Source: Lentzea cavernae (lineage in GTDB: Bacteria > Actinomycetota > Actinomycetes > Mycobacteriales > Pseudonocardiaceae). From it: DNA of 64,000 bases. Position 1 is the stretch's first letter, and every line of letters begins with the position of its first letter. The notes beneath the pieces were generated by a model that made no database searches, had not been told where the DNA came from, and saw only the letters and a program-made list of their open reading frames with translations. Positions 7,054 to 16,019 of the stretch are shown here, one piece after another. The translations under genes and the position numbers were made by a program. The DNA lies in assembly GCF_014653695.1 (NCBI RefSeq), contig NZ_BNAR01000007.1, positions 408,752-472,751 of the forward strand, read 5' to 3'.

Positions 7054-9198
7054 ATGACTGACTCGACGGGTTCCGAAACGCCTTCGGAGAAGGCTCCTGA
7101 GGGGAAGGCTCCTGAGGGGAAGGCTCCTGAGGGGAAGGCCGCTGAGGGGAAGGCCGCTGAAGGAAAGGCCGCTGGGCGGCCTCGGTACCGGCACCTGCGG
7201 AAGACGGGGTACCGGCCGGTGGGCGGGAGGCCGGCGGGCTCTGGGGGCTCGCCGGACCCTGCGGAGACGGACGGTTCGGAGGAGGTGCCGGGATCCGGGG
7301 GCGCGGGCGTTTCGGAGGAGGTGCCGGCTTCTGCAGAAGGGTCGCCGGGTCTTGAGGGCGCGGCCGGTTCAGCGAAGGCGTCGGGCTCCGAAGGAGGCGG
7401 GCCGGGCGCCGAGGCAGGCTCTCGCAGGGGTACCTCCGAGCTGGGAACCCCTGCGACTCAACCTACTCAGGAGGTCCGACAAGATCAGCCGGCTGCGAAG
7501 GCCACGCCAGCTGCGAAGGCCACGCCAGCTGCGAAGGCTCCACATGCAACGCCGGCTGCGCAGGCCACGCCCGCCGAAGCCCCGCAGGCCACGCCCGCTG
7601 CGAAGACTGCGCAGGCCACGCCCGCCGAACCTCCGCAGGCCACGCCTCTGACGCCGCCCGTCGCGGCACCTGCCGAGGTCGTCACCGCCACCCTCCCGCC
7701 CCCCTCCCCGTGGCAGGGCCCGCCCCGCTACCCCGCCGCCGCGGCCGCCATGACCGCCCCCGGCCTCCCGTTCCTGCCCTGGTGGCGTCCGCCCACCACC
7801 GGCGCCCCCGGCAAAGCCCTGATCGCGGGCCTCGCCGCGGGCCTCGCCGGAGCGTTCCTGGCCGTGCCGAACAACGGCATCGGCTGGTTCCTGGCCGGGC
7901 TCGTCGGTGTCGGCGGCGTGCTGTTCTACAGCGGCAAGCCGACCCTCGAGCGGGCGCTGTGGCTGGCGGGGGCGCTGGCGTTCCTCGCGATGGCCTTCCT
8001 GCGGGCGGCGGAGTGGGTGTTCCCGCTGAGCCTGCTGGCCTCGATGTTGTGCGGGTCGATCGCCATGGCAGGCGGCAAGACGGTGCGGGGGCTCGTGTTC
8101 GGTGCCGTCGGTGTCGGGCTGGGCGGGTTCCGGTCCATCCCGTGGGTGGCGAAGGGGTTCAAGAGGCGCGGGCCGATCGGGGTCAGGCCGTTCGTCTCCG
8201 TCGGTGTGGCGTTGGTGTTGTTGCTGGTCTTCGGGTCGTTGCTGGCCGGGGCGGACAAGGGGTTCAACGACTTCCTGGAAGGCCTGATCCCCGACCTCAA
8301 CGTGGACGACTGGGCGCAGCAGACGTTCTTCGGGGTCGTGGCGGCGTTCGGCGCGCTCGGTGCCTGTTACCTGGTGGCGGCGCCGCCGGAGATGGACGAG
8401 GACGCCGAGGGCAAGCCGGGGTCGTTGCGGCTCAAGGACTACGGGTTGCCGGTCGGTGTGCTCGTGTTGCTGTTCACCGGGTTCGTGGGGACGCAGCTCG
8501 CGGTGTTGTTCGGTGGCGAGGCCTACGTGATGAAGACGGCGGGCGTGACGTTCGCCGAGTACGCGCGGTCCGGGTTCTGGCAGCTGCTGTGGGTCACCAT
8601 TCTCACGCTCGGCGTAATCGCCGGTGTCGCGCGGTTCGCGGTGAAGAAGACGAAGCAGGAACAGTTGGCGTTGCGGGTTTTGCTGGGTTCGCTGGCTGTT
8701 CTCACGCTGGTCATCGTGGCGAGTGCCTTGAGCCGCATGTGGTTCTACCAGCAGGCGTACGGGTGGACGGTGCTGCGGCTGCTCGTCGCGTCGTGCGAGG
8801 TGTGGCTGGCGGTCGTGTACGTGATGGTGATCGCGAGCGGGATCTCGTTGCGCGCCAACTGGTTGCCGAAGGCGATCGTCGCGACGGGTGCCGCGTTCTT
8901 CCTCGCGGTGGTGGCGATGAACCCCGAACGGGTGGTCGCCGACTACAACGTGTCGCGGTTCGAGGCCACGAAGAAGATCGACACCTACTACCTGTCGCAG
9001 CTGTCGGAGGACGCGGTGCCCGCGTTGGTGCGGCTGCCCGAGCACGAACGCTCGTGTGCGTTGCGGTGGATGAGGAATCGCACTCCGGAGAAGGACTGGC
9101 GTGAGTGGAACCTCGCGCGCCACAACGCTCGCAACTCACTCGAAAGTGTTGTCGTGACTGAACTCACCTGTGAGGGCGCGTACTCGGGAGAGAGGTAG
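7054..9198 (+). CDS. DUF4153/DUF4173-like polytopic membrane protein with repeat-rich N-terminus
   Basis: A 714-residue protein. The first about 250 residues are hydrophilic and low-complexity: five APEGK/AAEGK repeats (residues 13-40), a Gly/Ser/Ala-rich stretch, and a run of ATPAAK-like units. The rest is a multi-span membrane domain with about ten hydrophobic helices, ending in a soluble tail with YNVSRFEATKKIDTYYLSQL, which resembles the end of DUF4153 proteins. Function is unknown for the family. The ATG at 7054 follows GGGAGAGA by a good distance and is preferred over an earlier in-frame start. The repeats are encoded by nearly identical DNA, so their copy number may vary between strains. 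Confidence 0.85.
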   Translation: MTDSTGSETPSEKAPEGKAPEGKAPEGKAAEGKAAEGKAAGRPRYRHLRKTGYRPVGGRPAGSGGSPDPAETDGSEEVPGSGGAGVSEEVPASAEGSPGLEGAAGSAKASGSEGGGPGAEAGSRRGTSELGTPATQPTQEVRQDQPAAKATPAAKATPAAKAPHATPAAQATPAEAPQATPAAKTAQATPAEPPQATPLTPPVAAPAEVVTATLPPPSPWQGPPRYPAAAAAMTAPGLPFLPWWRPPTTGAPGKALIAGLAAGLAGAFLAVPNNGIGWFLAGLVGVGGVLFYSGKPTLERALWLAGALAFLAMAFLRAAEWVFPLSLLASMLCGSIAMAGGKTVRGLVFGAVGVGLGGFRSIPWVAKGFKRRGPIGVRPFVSVGVALVLLLVFGSLLAGADKGFNDFLEGLIPDLNVDDWAQQTFFGVVAAFGALGACYLVAAPPEMDEDAEGKPGSLRLKDYGLPVGVLVLLFTGFVGTQLAVLFGGEAYVMKTAGVTFAEYARSGFWQLLWVTILTLGVIAGVARFAVKKTKQEQLALRVLLGSLAVLTLVIVASALSRMWFYQQAYGWTVLRLLVASCEVWLAVVYVMVIASGISLRANWLPKAIVATGAAFFLAVVAMNPERVVADYNVSRFEATKKIDTYYLSQLSEDAVPALVRLPEHERSCALRWMRNRTPEKDWREWNLARHNARNSLESVVVTELTCEGAYSGER
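7090..7179 (+). repeat. 15-bp tandem repeat inside the membrane protein gene
   Basis: Five copies of a unit of the type AAGGCTCCTGAGGGG (the last two read AAGGCCGCTGA...), with a degenerate sixth. Each unit encodes five residues (KAPEG or KAAEG). The near-perfect DNA identity suggests recent expansion by slippage. Confidence 0.85.
7495..7660 (+). repeat. Ala/Thr/Pro-rich degenerate repeat tract
   Basis: Imperfect 18-bp units of the kind GCTGCGAAGGCCACGCCA encode runs of PAAKAT, followed by diverged PAEAPQAT-like units. They form a flexible, probably unstructured linker between the repeat N-terminus and the membrane domain of the protein starting at 7054. Confidence 0.75.
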
Positions 9199-9244
9199 TC
9201 CTTGACGTGCCTGTAAAGTTGCACAGCTACCGGTTGCCGAGAGG

Positions 9245-12200
9245 GTGAGAAGTGACGCTGACGTGACGATTGCGGCTGAACCCGTTGTCCTTCGATCGAT
9301 GTTCACGGCAGGCGAGGCGCCCGCACCGCGCACCCTCCTGGACATCCTGCGCGCGAGTGCTGAAGAGCACCCGGACGCGCTGGCCGTCGACGACGGCACC
9401 ACCGCGCTGACGTACCGCGCACTGATCACGGAAGTACTGGAACTCAAGGAAAAGCTCGCCGCCGAGGGCGTCGGGGTCGGCGACCGGGTCGGCATCCGCG
9501 TGCCCTCGGGCACGGTCGACCTCTACGTCTCGATCCTGGCGGCCCTCGCGGCCGGCGCGGCCTACGTGCCCGTCGACTTCGAGGACCCGGACGAGCGCGC
9601 CGAGCTCGTCTTCGGCGAGGCGCAGGTGAGTGCCGTGCTCGGCGAGGGCCGTTCCCTCGTCCTGCACGGCACCACGCTCGGCGTGCCGGGAGAACCGGGC
9701 CTGGACAACGACGCGTGGATCATCTTCACGTCCGGGTCGACCGGCAAGCCCAAGGGCGTCGCCGTCACCCACCGCAGCGCCGCCGCGTTCGTGGACGCCG
9801 AGGCGCGCCTGTTCCTGACCGACGAGCCGATCGGGCCGGAGGACCGGGTGCTGGCGGGCCTGTCCGTCGCGTTCGACGCCTCCTGCGAGGAGATGTGGCT
9901 CGCCTGGCGCTACGGCGCCTGCCTGGTGCCCGCGCCGCGCTCGCTCGTGCGCACCGGCATGGACCTGGGTCCGTGGCTGGTCGAGCAGGAGATCACCGTC
10001 GTCTCCACCGTTCCGACGCTGGCCGCGCTGTGGCCCGTCGAGGCGCTGGACGACGTCCGGTTGCTGATCTTCGGCGGCGAGGCCTGCCCGCCCGAACTGG
10101 CCGAGCGGCTCGCCGTCCCCGGCCGCGAGGTCTGGAACACCTACGGTCCGACGGAAGCCACGGTCGTCGCCTGCGCCGCGCAGATGACCGGCCAGGGCCC
10201 CGTGCGCATCGGCCTGCCGCTCGACGGCTGGGAGCTCGTCGTCGTGGACGCCAGGGGCGAGGTCGTGCCCATGGGCGAGTCCGGCGAACTGGTCATCGGC
10301 GGCGTCGGCCTGGCGCGCTACCTCGACGAGGCCAAGGACGCCGAGAAGTACGCGCCGCTGCCCTCGATGGGCTGGGAGCGCGCCTACCGCAGCGGTGACG
10401 TGGTCCGCGCCGAGCCGGAGGGCCTCGTGTTCCTCGGCCGCGCGGACGAGCAGATCAAGCTCGGCGGCCGCCGCATCGAGCTCGGCGAGGTCGACGCGGC
10501 CCTGGCGGCGTTGCCCGGCATCGCCGGTGCCGCCGCCGCTGTGCGCACGACGCGCGGCGGCAACCAGATCCTCGTCGGCTACGTCGTCACGGACGGCGAG
10601 TTCGAGCAGGACGCGGCCGTCGAACAGCTGCGCGCCGAACTGCCCGCCGCTCTCGTCCCGCTGATCGCCGTGGTCGACACGCTGCCGACGCGCACGTCCG
10701 GCAAGGTCGACCGCGCCGCCCTGCCGTGGCCGCTCGAGTCGATGGACACCGCGGGAGTGGTGTTCTCCGGTCTCGAGGGCTGGCTCGCGGAGCAGTGGGC
10801 CGCCGTGCTCGGTTCCGGGCCCGCCTCCGAGGGCGCGAACTTCTTCGCCTCCGGCGGCAGCTCGCTGGGCGCCGCGCAGCTGGTCTCGATGATCCGCACG
10901 CGGTACCCGAGCACGTCGGTGCAGGACGTCTACCAGAACCCGACGCTCTACAAGCTGGCTCGCAGGCTCGAGTCGTACGGCGAGACGGCCGAGGTGCACG
11001 AGGTCGCGCCGACGCCGCGCTGGACCGGTGTCGTCCAGACGCTGCTGATGATCCCGCTGCTCACGATCTCCGGCGCGCGCTGGGTCGTGGCGCTGACGGC
11101 GTTGTCGAACGTGCTGGGCTGGACGTCGGTGTCGTGGTGGTGGGTCGCGGCCGGGTTCGTCGTGTTCCTGAGCCCCGCCGGCCGTCTCGCGATCTCCGCC
11201 GGCGGCGCGCGACTGCTGCTGCGCGGGGTGAAGCCCGGCGAGTACCCGCGCGGTGGATCCGTCCACCTGCGACTGTGGACCGCCGAGATGCTGGCGCAGA
11301 TGTCGCGCGCCACCGAGCTCTCCGGCTCCTGGGTCACGCACTACGCGCGGGCGCTGGGCGCGAAGATCGGCGAAGGCGCCGACCTGCACTCGTTGCCGCC
11401 GGTCACCGGCATGCTCAAGGTCGGGCGCGGCGCCGCCGTCGAGCCCGAGGTCGACCTGTCCGGCTGGTGGATCGACGGCGACAGGCTGCGCATCGGCCGC
11501 ATCCGGATCGGCGCGGGCGCGACCGTCGGTGCGCGCAGCACGCTGTTCCCCGGTGCGAAGATCGGGAAGAAGGCCGAGATCGCGCCCGGTTCGGGTGTCC
11601 GCGGCTCCGTTCCGACCGGCCAGCGCTGGGCGGGCGTCCCGGCGATCCGCGAGGGCAAGGCGGCGCGCTCGTTCCCGTCGCGCCGCCCGGAACGGTCGCG
11701 CTTCTGGAACCTGATGTACGGCGTCTCGTCCGGCCTGCTGGCCGCGCTGCCGCTGCTGGCGGCGGCTCCGGCCCTGCTCTACGTGCTGCGCCGCCCGGTG
11801 ACGCTGTCCTCCGCGCTGTGGGACGTGCCGGTCGCCTCCGCGATCTGGTTCGGCTCCTACGCGCTGATCGTGCTCGTCGCCGTGCGCCTGCTGGGCATCG
11901 GCATGCGCGAGGGCCACTACCCCGTGCACAGCCGCGTCGCGTGGGCGGCGTGGACGACCGAGCGGTTGATGAACAACGCGCGCTCGGCCCTGTTCCCGCT
12001 GTACGCGTCCCTGTTCACGCCGGTGTGGCTGCGGCTGCTCGGCATGAAGGTCGGCCGCGGCGTCGAGGCGTCCACTGTGGTCGCGCTGCCGAAGATGACC
12101 CGAGTGGGCGACGGGGCGTTCCTGGCCGACGACACGATGGTCGCCTCCTACGAGCTCGGCGGCGGCTGGCTGCGCATCGCCACGGCCCGCGTGGGCAAGC

Positions 12201-13036
12201 GGGCGTTCTTGGGCAACTCGGGCATGACCGCACCGGGCCGCAACGTCCCCAAGGGCGGGCTCGTCGGCGTGCTGTCGGCGGCTCCGAAGCGGGCCAAGGC
12301 CGGGTCGTCGTACCTGGGCATGCCGCCGATGAAGCTGCCGCGCGCCGCCGAGGTGTCGGACCAGTCGCGCACGTTCGACCCGCCGAAGCACCTGATGTGG
12401 GCGCGGGCGCTGGTCGAGCTGTGCCGGTTCGTGCCGGTGATGCTGAACGTGGCGCTGGTCGTGCTCGTGCTGTTCGCGCTGAAGGAGTTCGGGCTCTGGG
12501 CGTCCGGCCTCGTGCTGCTGGGCGCCGGCGTCTTGGCCTGCGTGGTCGCCGTGATCGCCAAGTGGACGCTCGTGGGGCGGTTCAAGACCCGTGAGTACCC
12601 GCTGTGGTCGGCGTTCGTGTGGCGCAACGAGCTGGCGGACACGTTCGTCGAGGTGCTCGCGGTGCCGTGGCTGATCGGGTTCTCCGGCGGCACGCCGATC
12701 ATGAACCTGTGGCTGCGCTCGCTGGGCGCGTCCGTGGGCCGCGGCGTGTGGTGCGAGTCGTACTGGCTGCCCGAGGCGGACCTGGTGAAGCTGGGCGCCG
12801 GTGCGACGGTCAACCGCGGCTGCGTCGTGCAGACGCACCTGTTCCACGACCGGATCCTGCGGATGGACCGCGTGGAGCTGGGCGCCGGTTCTACTTTGGG
12901 CCCGCACGGAATCGTGCTGCCCGGTGCGTCCGTCGGCGCTCACACGACGATCGGACCCGCCTCGCTCGTCATGCGCGGAGAGGATGTACCGTCGGGAACC
13001 CGTTGGCTGGGCAACCCGATCTCCGCGTGGACATGA
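9245..13036 (+). CDS. Pls/PosA-family single-module nonribosomal peptide synthetase
   Basis: A 1,263-residue protein: an adenylation domain (about 25-495, with FTSGSTGKPKG near 161, NTYGPTEAT near 299 and the TSGKVDRAALP end motif), a carrier domain with the phosphopantetheine attachment Ser540 in GGSSLGA, then a long C-terminal region of about six membrane helices interleaved with three left-handed beta-helix (hexapeptide) segments. There is no condensation or thioesterase domain. This architecture is that of Pls/PosA synthetases, of which poly-epsilon-lysine synthetase is the founding member: the membrane part carries tandem condensation-like acyltransferase units that polymerise an amino acid. 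Substrate specificity was not deduced. It starts with GTG at 9245 (GTG at 9263 possible). Its stop overlaps the M1 peptidase start. Confidence 0.88.
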   Translation: MRSDADVTIAAEPVVLRSMFTAGEAPAPRTLLDILRASAEEHPDALAVDDGTTALTYRALITEVLELKEKLAAEGVGVGDRVGIRVPSGTVDLYVSILAALAAGAAYVPVDFEDPDERAELVFGEAQVSAVLGEGRSLVLHGTTLGVPGEPGLDNDAWIIFTSGSTGKPKGVAVTHRSAAAFVDAEARLFLTDEPIGPEDRVLAGLSVAFDASCEEMWLAWRYGACLVPAPRSLVRTGMDLGPWLVEQEITVVSTVPTLAALWPVEALDDVRLLIFGGEACPPELAERLAVPGREVWNTYGPTEATVVACAAQMTGQGPVRIGLPLDGWELVVVDARGEVVPMGESGELVIGGVGLARYLDEAKDAEKYAPLPSMGWERAYRSGDVVRAEPEGLVFLGRADEQIKLGGRRIELGEVDAALAALPGIAGAAAAVRTTRGGNQILVGYVVTDGEFEQDAAVEQLRAELPAALVPLIAVVDTLPTRTSGKVDRAALPWPLESMDTAGVVFSGLEGWLAEQWAAVLGSGPASEGANFFASGGSSLGAAQLVSMIRTRYPSTSVQDVYQNPTLYKLARRLESYGETAEVHEVAPTPRWTGVVQTLLMIPLLTISGARWVVALTALSNVLGWTSVSWWWVAAGFVVFLSPAGRLAISAGGARLLLRGVKPGEYPRGGSVHLRLWTAEMLAQMSRATELSGSWVTHYARALGAKIGEGADLHSLPPVTGMLKVGRGAAVEPEVDLSGWWIDGDRLRIGRIRIGAGATVGARSTLFPGAKIGKKAEIAPGSGVRGSVPTGQRWAGVPAIREGKAARSFPSRRPERSRFWNLMYGVSSGLLAALPLLAAAPALLYVLRRPVTLSSALWDVPVASAIWFGSYALIVLVAVRLLGIGMREGHYPVHSRVAWAAWTTERLMNNARSALFPLYASLFTPVWLRLLGMKVGRGVEASTVVALPKMTRVGDGAFLADDTMVASYELGGGWLRIATARVGKRAFLGNSGMTAPGRNVPKGGLVGVLSAAPKRAKAGSSYLGMPPMKLPRAAEVSDQSRTFDPPKHLMWARALVELCRFVPVMLNVALVVLVLFALKEFGLWASGLVLLGAGVLACVVAVIAKWTLVGRFKTREYPLWSAFVWRNELADTFVEVLAVPWLIGFSGGTPIMNLWLRSLGASVGRGVWCESYWLPEADLVKLGAGATVNRGCVVQTHLFHDRILRMDRVELGAGSTLGPHGIVLPGASVGAHTTIGPASLVMRGEDVPSGTRWLGNPISAWT

Positions 13037-14232
13037 GCTTCTCCGTACACCATTACGCACTAGAGCTTGACTACAAGCCGCATTCCGCGCGCCTCTCGGG
13101 GCGCGCGGTGCTGCAGGCTTCCTGTCCCGCTCCCCTGTCGTCGTTCTCGCTGTCGTTCGGATCGCTGCGGATCTCGAAGCTGCTGGTGAACGGCAGGCCC
13201 GCCCGCTACGGGCACGCGGGCGGCGTGCTGAACGTCCGCGCGGCCGTGCGCGGCGCCTTCACCGTCGAGGTCCGGTACTCGGGCGTTCCCAGGCCGATCT
13301 CGACGCCGGAGTGGGGCGACCTCGGCTGGGACGAGCTGACGGACGGCTCGATCGTGGCCTCGCAGCCCATCGGCGCGCCGTCGTGGTTCCCGTGCCTCGA
13401 CGAACCGTCGTCCAAGGCCTCCTACCACCTGGAGGTGACGGCACCCTCGCCGTACACGGTGGTGTGCAACGGGGTGCTGGTCGACGGCAAGGTCTCCGGC
13501 AGCACCACCCGGTGGACGTACTCGATGGCCGCGCCCATGGCCACCTACCTCGCGACCGTCCAGATCGGACAGTACGTCGAGGCGCTGCCGGGCGTCTGGG
13601 CGCCGTCGCGGTTGAAGCGACTGGTAGCGCACGACTTCGGCCGGCAGAACGCGATGATCGACCTGTTCTCGTCGCTGTTCGGGCCGTACCCGTTCTCCCG
13701 GTACTCCGTCGTCGTGACGGATGACGCGCTCGACGTTCCCGTTGAGGCGCAAGGGTTGTCGACGTTCGGCGCGAACCACGTGGACGGCCGGCGCGGTTCG
13801 GAACGGCTGGTCGCGCACGAGCTGGCGCACCAGTGGTTCGGCAACTCCGTCGGGCTCGCCGCGTGGGAGCACATCTGGCTGAACGAGGGTTTCGCCAGCT
13901 ATGCGGAGTGGCTGTGGTCCGAGGCGTCCGGCGGCCGTTCGGCGGACGCCTGTGCGGCTGGAGCACGGGACCTGGTGCGGCGCCTGCCCCAGGACATCGT
14001 GATCGGGCGCCCTGAGCGGTCCCAGTGGTTCGACGACAGGGTCTACAAGCGCGGGGCGCTGACGGTGCACGCGCTGCGCCGCGAGATGGGCGACGACTCG
14101 TTCTTCGCGCTGCTGCGGGAGTGGTGTGCGCGCAACCGGCACGGTGTGGTGACGACCGAGGACTTCATCCTGCTGGCCGGGCACCGCGACCTGCTCGACC
14201 GGTGGCTGTTCAAGCCCGAACTGCCTCGCTAG
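13033..14232 (+). CDS. M1-family zinc metallopeptidase
   Basis: A 399-residue cytoplasmic metallopeptidase of the short actinobacterial M1 type. The zinc site is complete: HELAH (His262, His266) with Glu263 as base and the third ligand Glu285 in WLNEGF. The usual GAMEN exopeptidase motif is replaced by VEAQG, with a downstream STFG. The N-terminal beta-sandwich domain (1-150) is present but the C-terminal helical domain is much shorter than in aminopeptidase N. ATG at 13033 overlaps the synthetase stop (ATGA), so the two are translationally coupled. The link suggests a role in trimming, degrading or maturing the synthetase's product, which is an inference. Confidence 0.9.
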   Translation: MSFSVHHYALELDYKPHSARLSGRAVLQASCPAPLSSFSLSFGSLRISKLLVNGRPARYGHAGGVLNVRAAVRGAFTVEVRYSGVPRPISTPEWGDLGWDELTDGSIVASQPIGAPSWFPCLDEPSSKASYHLEVTAPSPYTVVCNGVLVDGKVSGSTTRWTYSMAAPMATYLATVQIGQYVEALPGVWAPSRLKRLVAHDFGRQNAMIDLFSSLFGPYPFSRYSVVVTDDALDVPVEAQGLSTFGANHVDGRRGSERLVAHELAHQWFGNSVGLAAWEHIWLNEGFASYAEWLWSEASGGRSADACAAGARDLVRRLPQDIVIGRPERSQWFDDRVYKRGALTVHALRREMGDDSFFALLREWCARNRHGVVTTEDFILLAGHRDLLDRWLFKPELPR

Positions 14233-14854
14233 ACCACTTCCACACCAGCGGAGGACGGCCGCCCTTGGGCAACGCCGACGCGTGCTCGTTGGTGCGTTCG
14301 AGGCCCGGCACGCGGTCCATCGTGCGCCCCAGGTTGGCCGGGTAGGGCCGGTCGCCGGTCAGCGACTCGGTCACGTCGAGCGCCTGCGCCGTCGTGAACT
14401 CCGGCCCGAGCAGCCCCGCGGTGAACGCCACGTCGCGCCAGAGCTTGTCCGCCAGCAGCGGCCGGCAGTCGGCGACGATCCGGTCGTGGTCGAAGGCGAG
14501 CGGGGGCATGGCGTCGAACCTGCTCCAGACGGCCACGTCACCGGTCGCCCCGGTCGCCGTGGCCCACAGCGCGATCGACAGCGTCGGCCCGCGCGGGTCG
14601 CGCGAGGGCTCGTCGAACGTGGCGAGCTGGCCCGTCGCCGTCACGGACTCCTCGGCGAGGCCGAGCTTGCCCGTGACGGCCCTGGTGCTCGCGTCGCGCA
14701 ACCGCTCGCCCCTGCCCAGCAGGACGCCGGGCAGTGCCAGTGCCCCCGCGAACGGCTCCCCCGCGCGCGGGGCCACTCCCACGAGCACCGCGCGTTCCTC
14801 CGGATCAAACCGGAGCACGATCACGTCCACCGATACCAACGTCGACTCGATCAC
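14210..14854 (-). CDS. NrtR-like protein: degenerate NUDIX domain plus winged helix
   Basis: A 214-residue protein. Residues 1-130 have a NUDIX fold signature, but the NUDIX box is broken: after GVLLGRGE the REUxEExG core reads RAVTGKLG, so the metal-binding glutamates are missing and hydrolysis is unlikely. Residues about 140-205 (AFTAGLLGPEFT..ALDV..) resemble the winged-helix domain of NrtR-type regulators, in which the NUDIX domain senses an ADP-ribose-like ligand. It ends the minus-strand operon and overlaps the PurA-like gene by 50 nt; a later GTG would shorten the overlap. Its 3' end overlaps the M1 gene by 23 nt. It may be the regulator of its own operon through the inverted repeat at 18008. 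Confidence 0.7.
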   Translation of the reverse strand: MIESTLVSVDVIVLRFDPEERAVLVGVAPRAGEPFAGALALPGVLLGRGERLRDASTRAVTGKLGLAEESVTATGQLATFDEPSRDPRGPTLSIALWATATGATGDVAVWSRFDAMPPLAFDHDRIVADCRPLLADKLWRDVAFTAGLLGPEFTTAQALDVTESLTGDRPYPANLGRTMDRVPGLERTNEHASALPKGGRPPLVWKWSSEAVRA

Positions 14855-16019
14855 GTCGTGGATTCTCCCGCACCGCGTAGTCGGCCCTGGCCGGCCCCGT
14901 GCCCGTGACGAGCACGTCCACGCCGAGCAGGTCCTCCAGGTAGGCGACGGGATCGGACAGGTCTTCCAGTGCTTCGCCGGTGGCGACCTTCAGGCCTCCG
15001 GCGTCCAGGTGCGTCACCGCGAGTCCGTCGACACCCCCACAGCAATCGACGGCGTACCGCAGCAGGTTCGCGTCCAGGTGCCCGGCCCGCCACGCGCCCT
15101 GGAACTCCCCGGTGCCGTTGTGCCGCTCGGGGAACCTGGCCAGCACGCCGGGGTCCTCGGTCGGCAGCGGACCGGCGCCGTGGCGCGTCTGGTAGGTCCT
15201 GGTCACGCCGAGCACGCGCGCTGGACGTCCCTGGAGCAGCTCACGCGCGTTGCGCGGCACGACCGTGGACCAGGTGGTGTGCGGGTGGAAGCCGTAGGTC
15301 TCGTCGAGCAGAACGCCTTGCGCGCCTTCGAAGACGACTCGGCCGGCGTCGAACAGCCCTTCGTGGCCCTGGGTGATCCGCACGGCGTCCGCGAACGAGC
15401 TGTAGAGCATCACCAGCTCGTCCACGCTCGGGCCGGCGCCGATCAGCGGCTCGTAGAACCGGGCGAGCGCGTCCAGCTTCTCCCTGAGCGCTCTCGGGTC
15501 GAGGCAGTCGCCGACGGTCGGGGCGGGCCCCGGAGCGCCGAGCACCATCTGGTCCTCGACCACGTCCCCCTCGGCAGCCCCGCTGAGCAGGCCGTACCAG
15601 ACCGTTTCGCCAATGCCCTTCCCGCACGACCCGTGCCGATCGCCGCCGCGCGCCCTCTCCCTGGCCCGGTTCGCGGCGACGTGGAACGGTGTCGTGAGCA
15701 GCGCCTGGGCGTCTATCGACATCAGCGAGAGCGGGTTGTCGACGCCCAGGGCCTCCAGTTCGCGCGACTCGGTCGCCAGGGCGATCGGTTCGACGAGCAC
15801 GTGCCGGGAGAGCCAGGTCGGCACGCCCGCGAGCGTGCCCGACCCGAACTGGCTGAAGGTGTGGTGCCGGCCGTCGACGACCACGTTGTGCGCGGCCTGC
15901 GCTCCCCCGTTGAACCGCACGACGGCCGACACCGTCCCGTCGCCGCACAACGCGTCGACGGTCGCCCCCTTGCCCTCGTCGCCGAACCCGAGCCCGACGA
16001 CGATCACGTGGTCGTTCAT
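14805..16019 (-). CDS. Divergent adenylosuccinate synthetase (PurA) paralogue
   Basis: A 404-residue PurA-fold protein. The GTP/IMP site is kept: GDEGKG with catalytic Asp14 and His44 in GGAQAAHNV (canonical GGNNAGHTV), the FEGAQG..LLD motif and TRTYQTRHGAGPLPTE. The aspartate-binding loop, normally TTGRPRRCGW, reads GEFQGAWRAGH and lacks the basic RxRR pattern, so the second substrate is probably not plain aspartate. It is therefore unlikely to be the housekeeping purine enzyme. ATG at 16019 overlaps the vWA stop (TGATG). It sits in an operon with a pseudokinase, a vWA protein and an NrtR-like protein, pointing to a signalling or stress role and possibly to a modified nucleotide product. Confidence 0.8.
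   Translation of the reverse strand: MNDHVIVVGLGFGDEGKGATVDALCGDGTVSAVVRFNGGAQAAHNVVVDGRHHTFSQFGSGTLAGVPTWLSRHVLVEPIALATESRELEALGVDNPLSLMSIDAQALLTTPFHVAANRARERARGGDRHGSCGKGIGETVWYGLLSGAAEGDVVEDQMVLGAPGPAPTVGDCLDPRALREKLDALARFYEPLIGAGPSVDELVMLYSSFADAVRITQGHEGLFDAGRVVFEGAQGVLLDETYGFHPHTTWSTVVPRNARELLQGRPARVLGVTRTYQTRHGAGPLPTEDPGVLARFPERHNGTGEFQGAWRAGHLDANLLRYAVDCCGGVDGLAVTHLDAGGLKVATGEALEDLSDPVAYLEDLLGVDVLVTGTGPARADYAVRENPRRDRVDVGIGGRDRAPV

Noticed and set aside
7090..7660. CRISPR-like repeat
   Set aside because: The repeats are contiguous, in frame and encode a protein linker, with no spacers.
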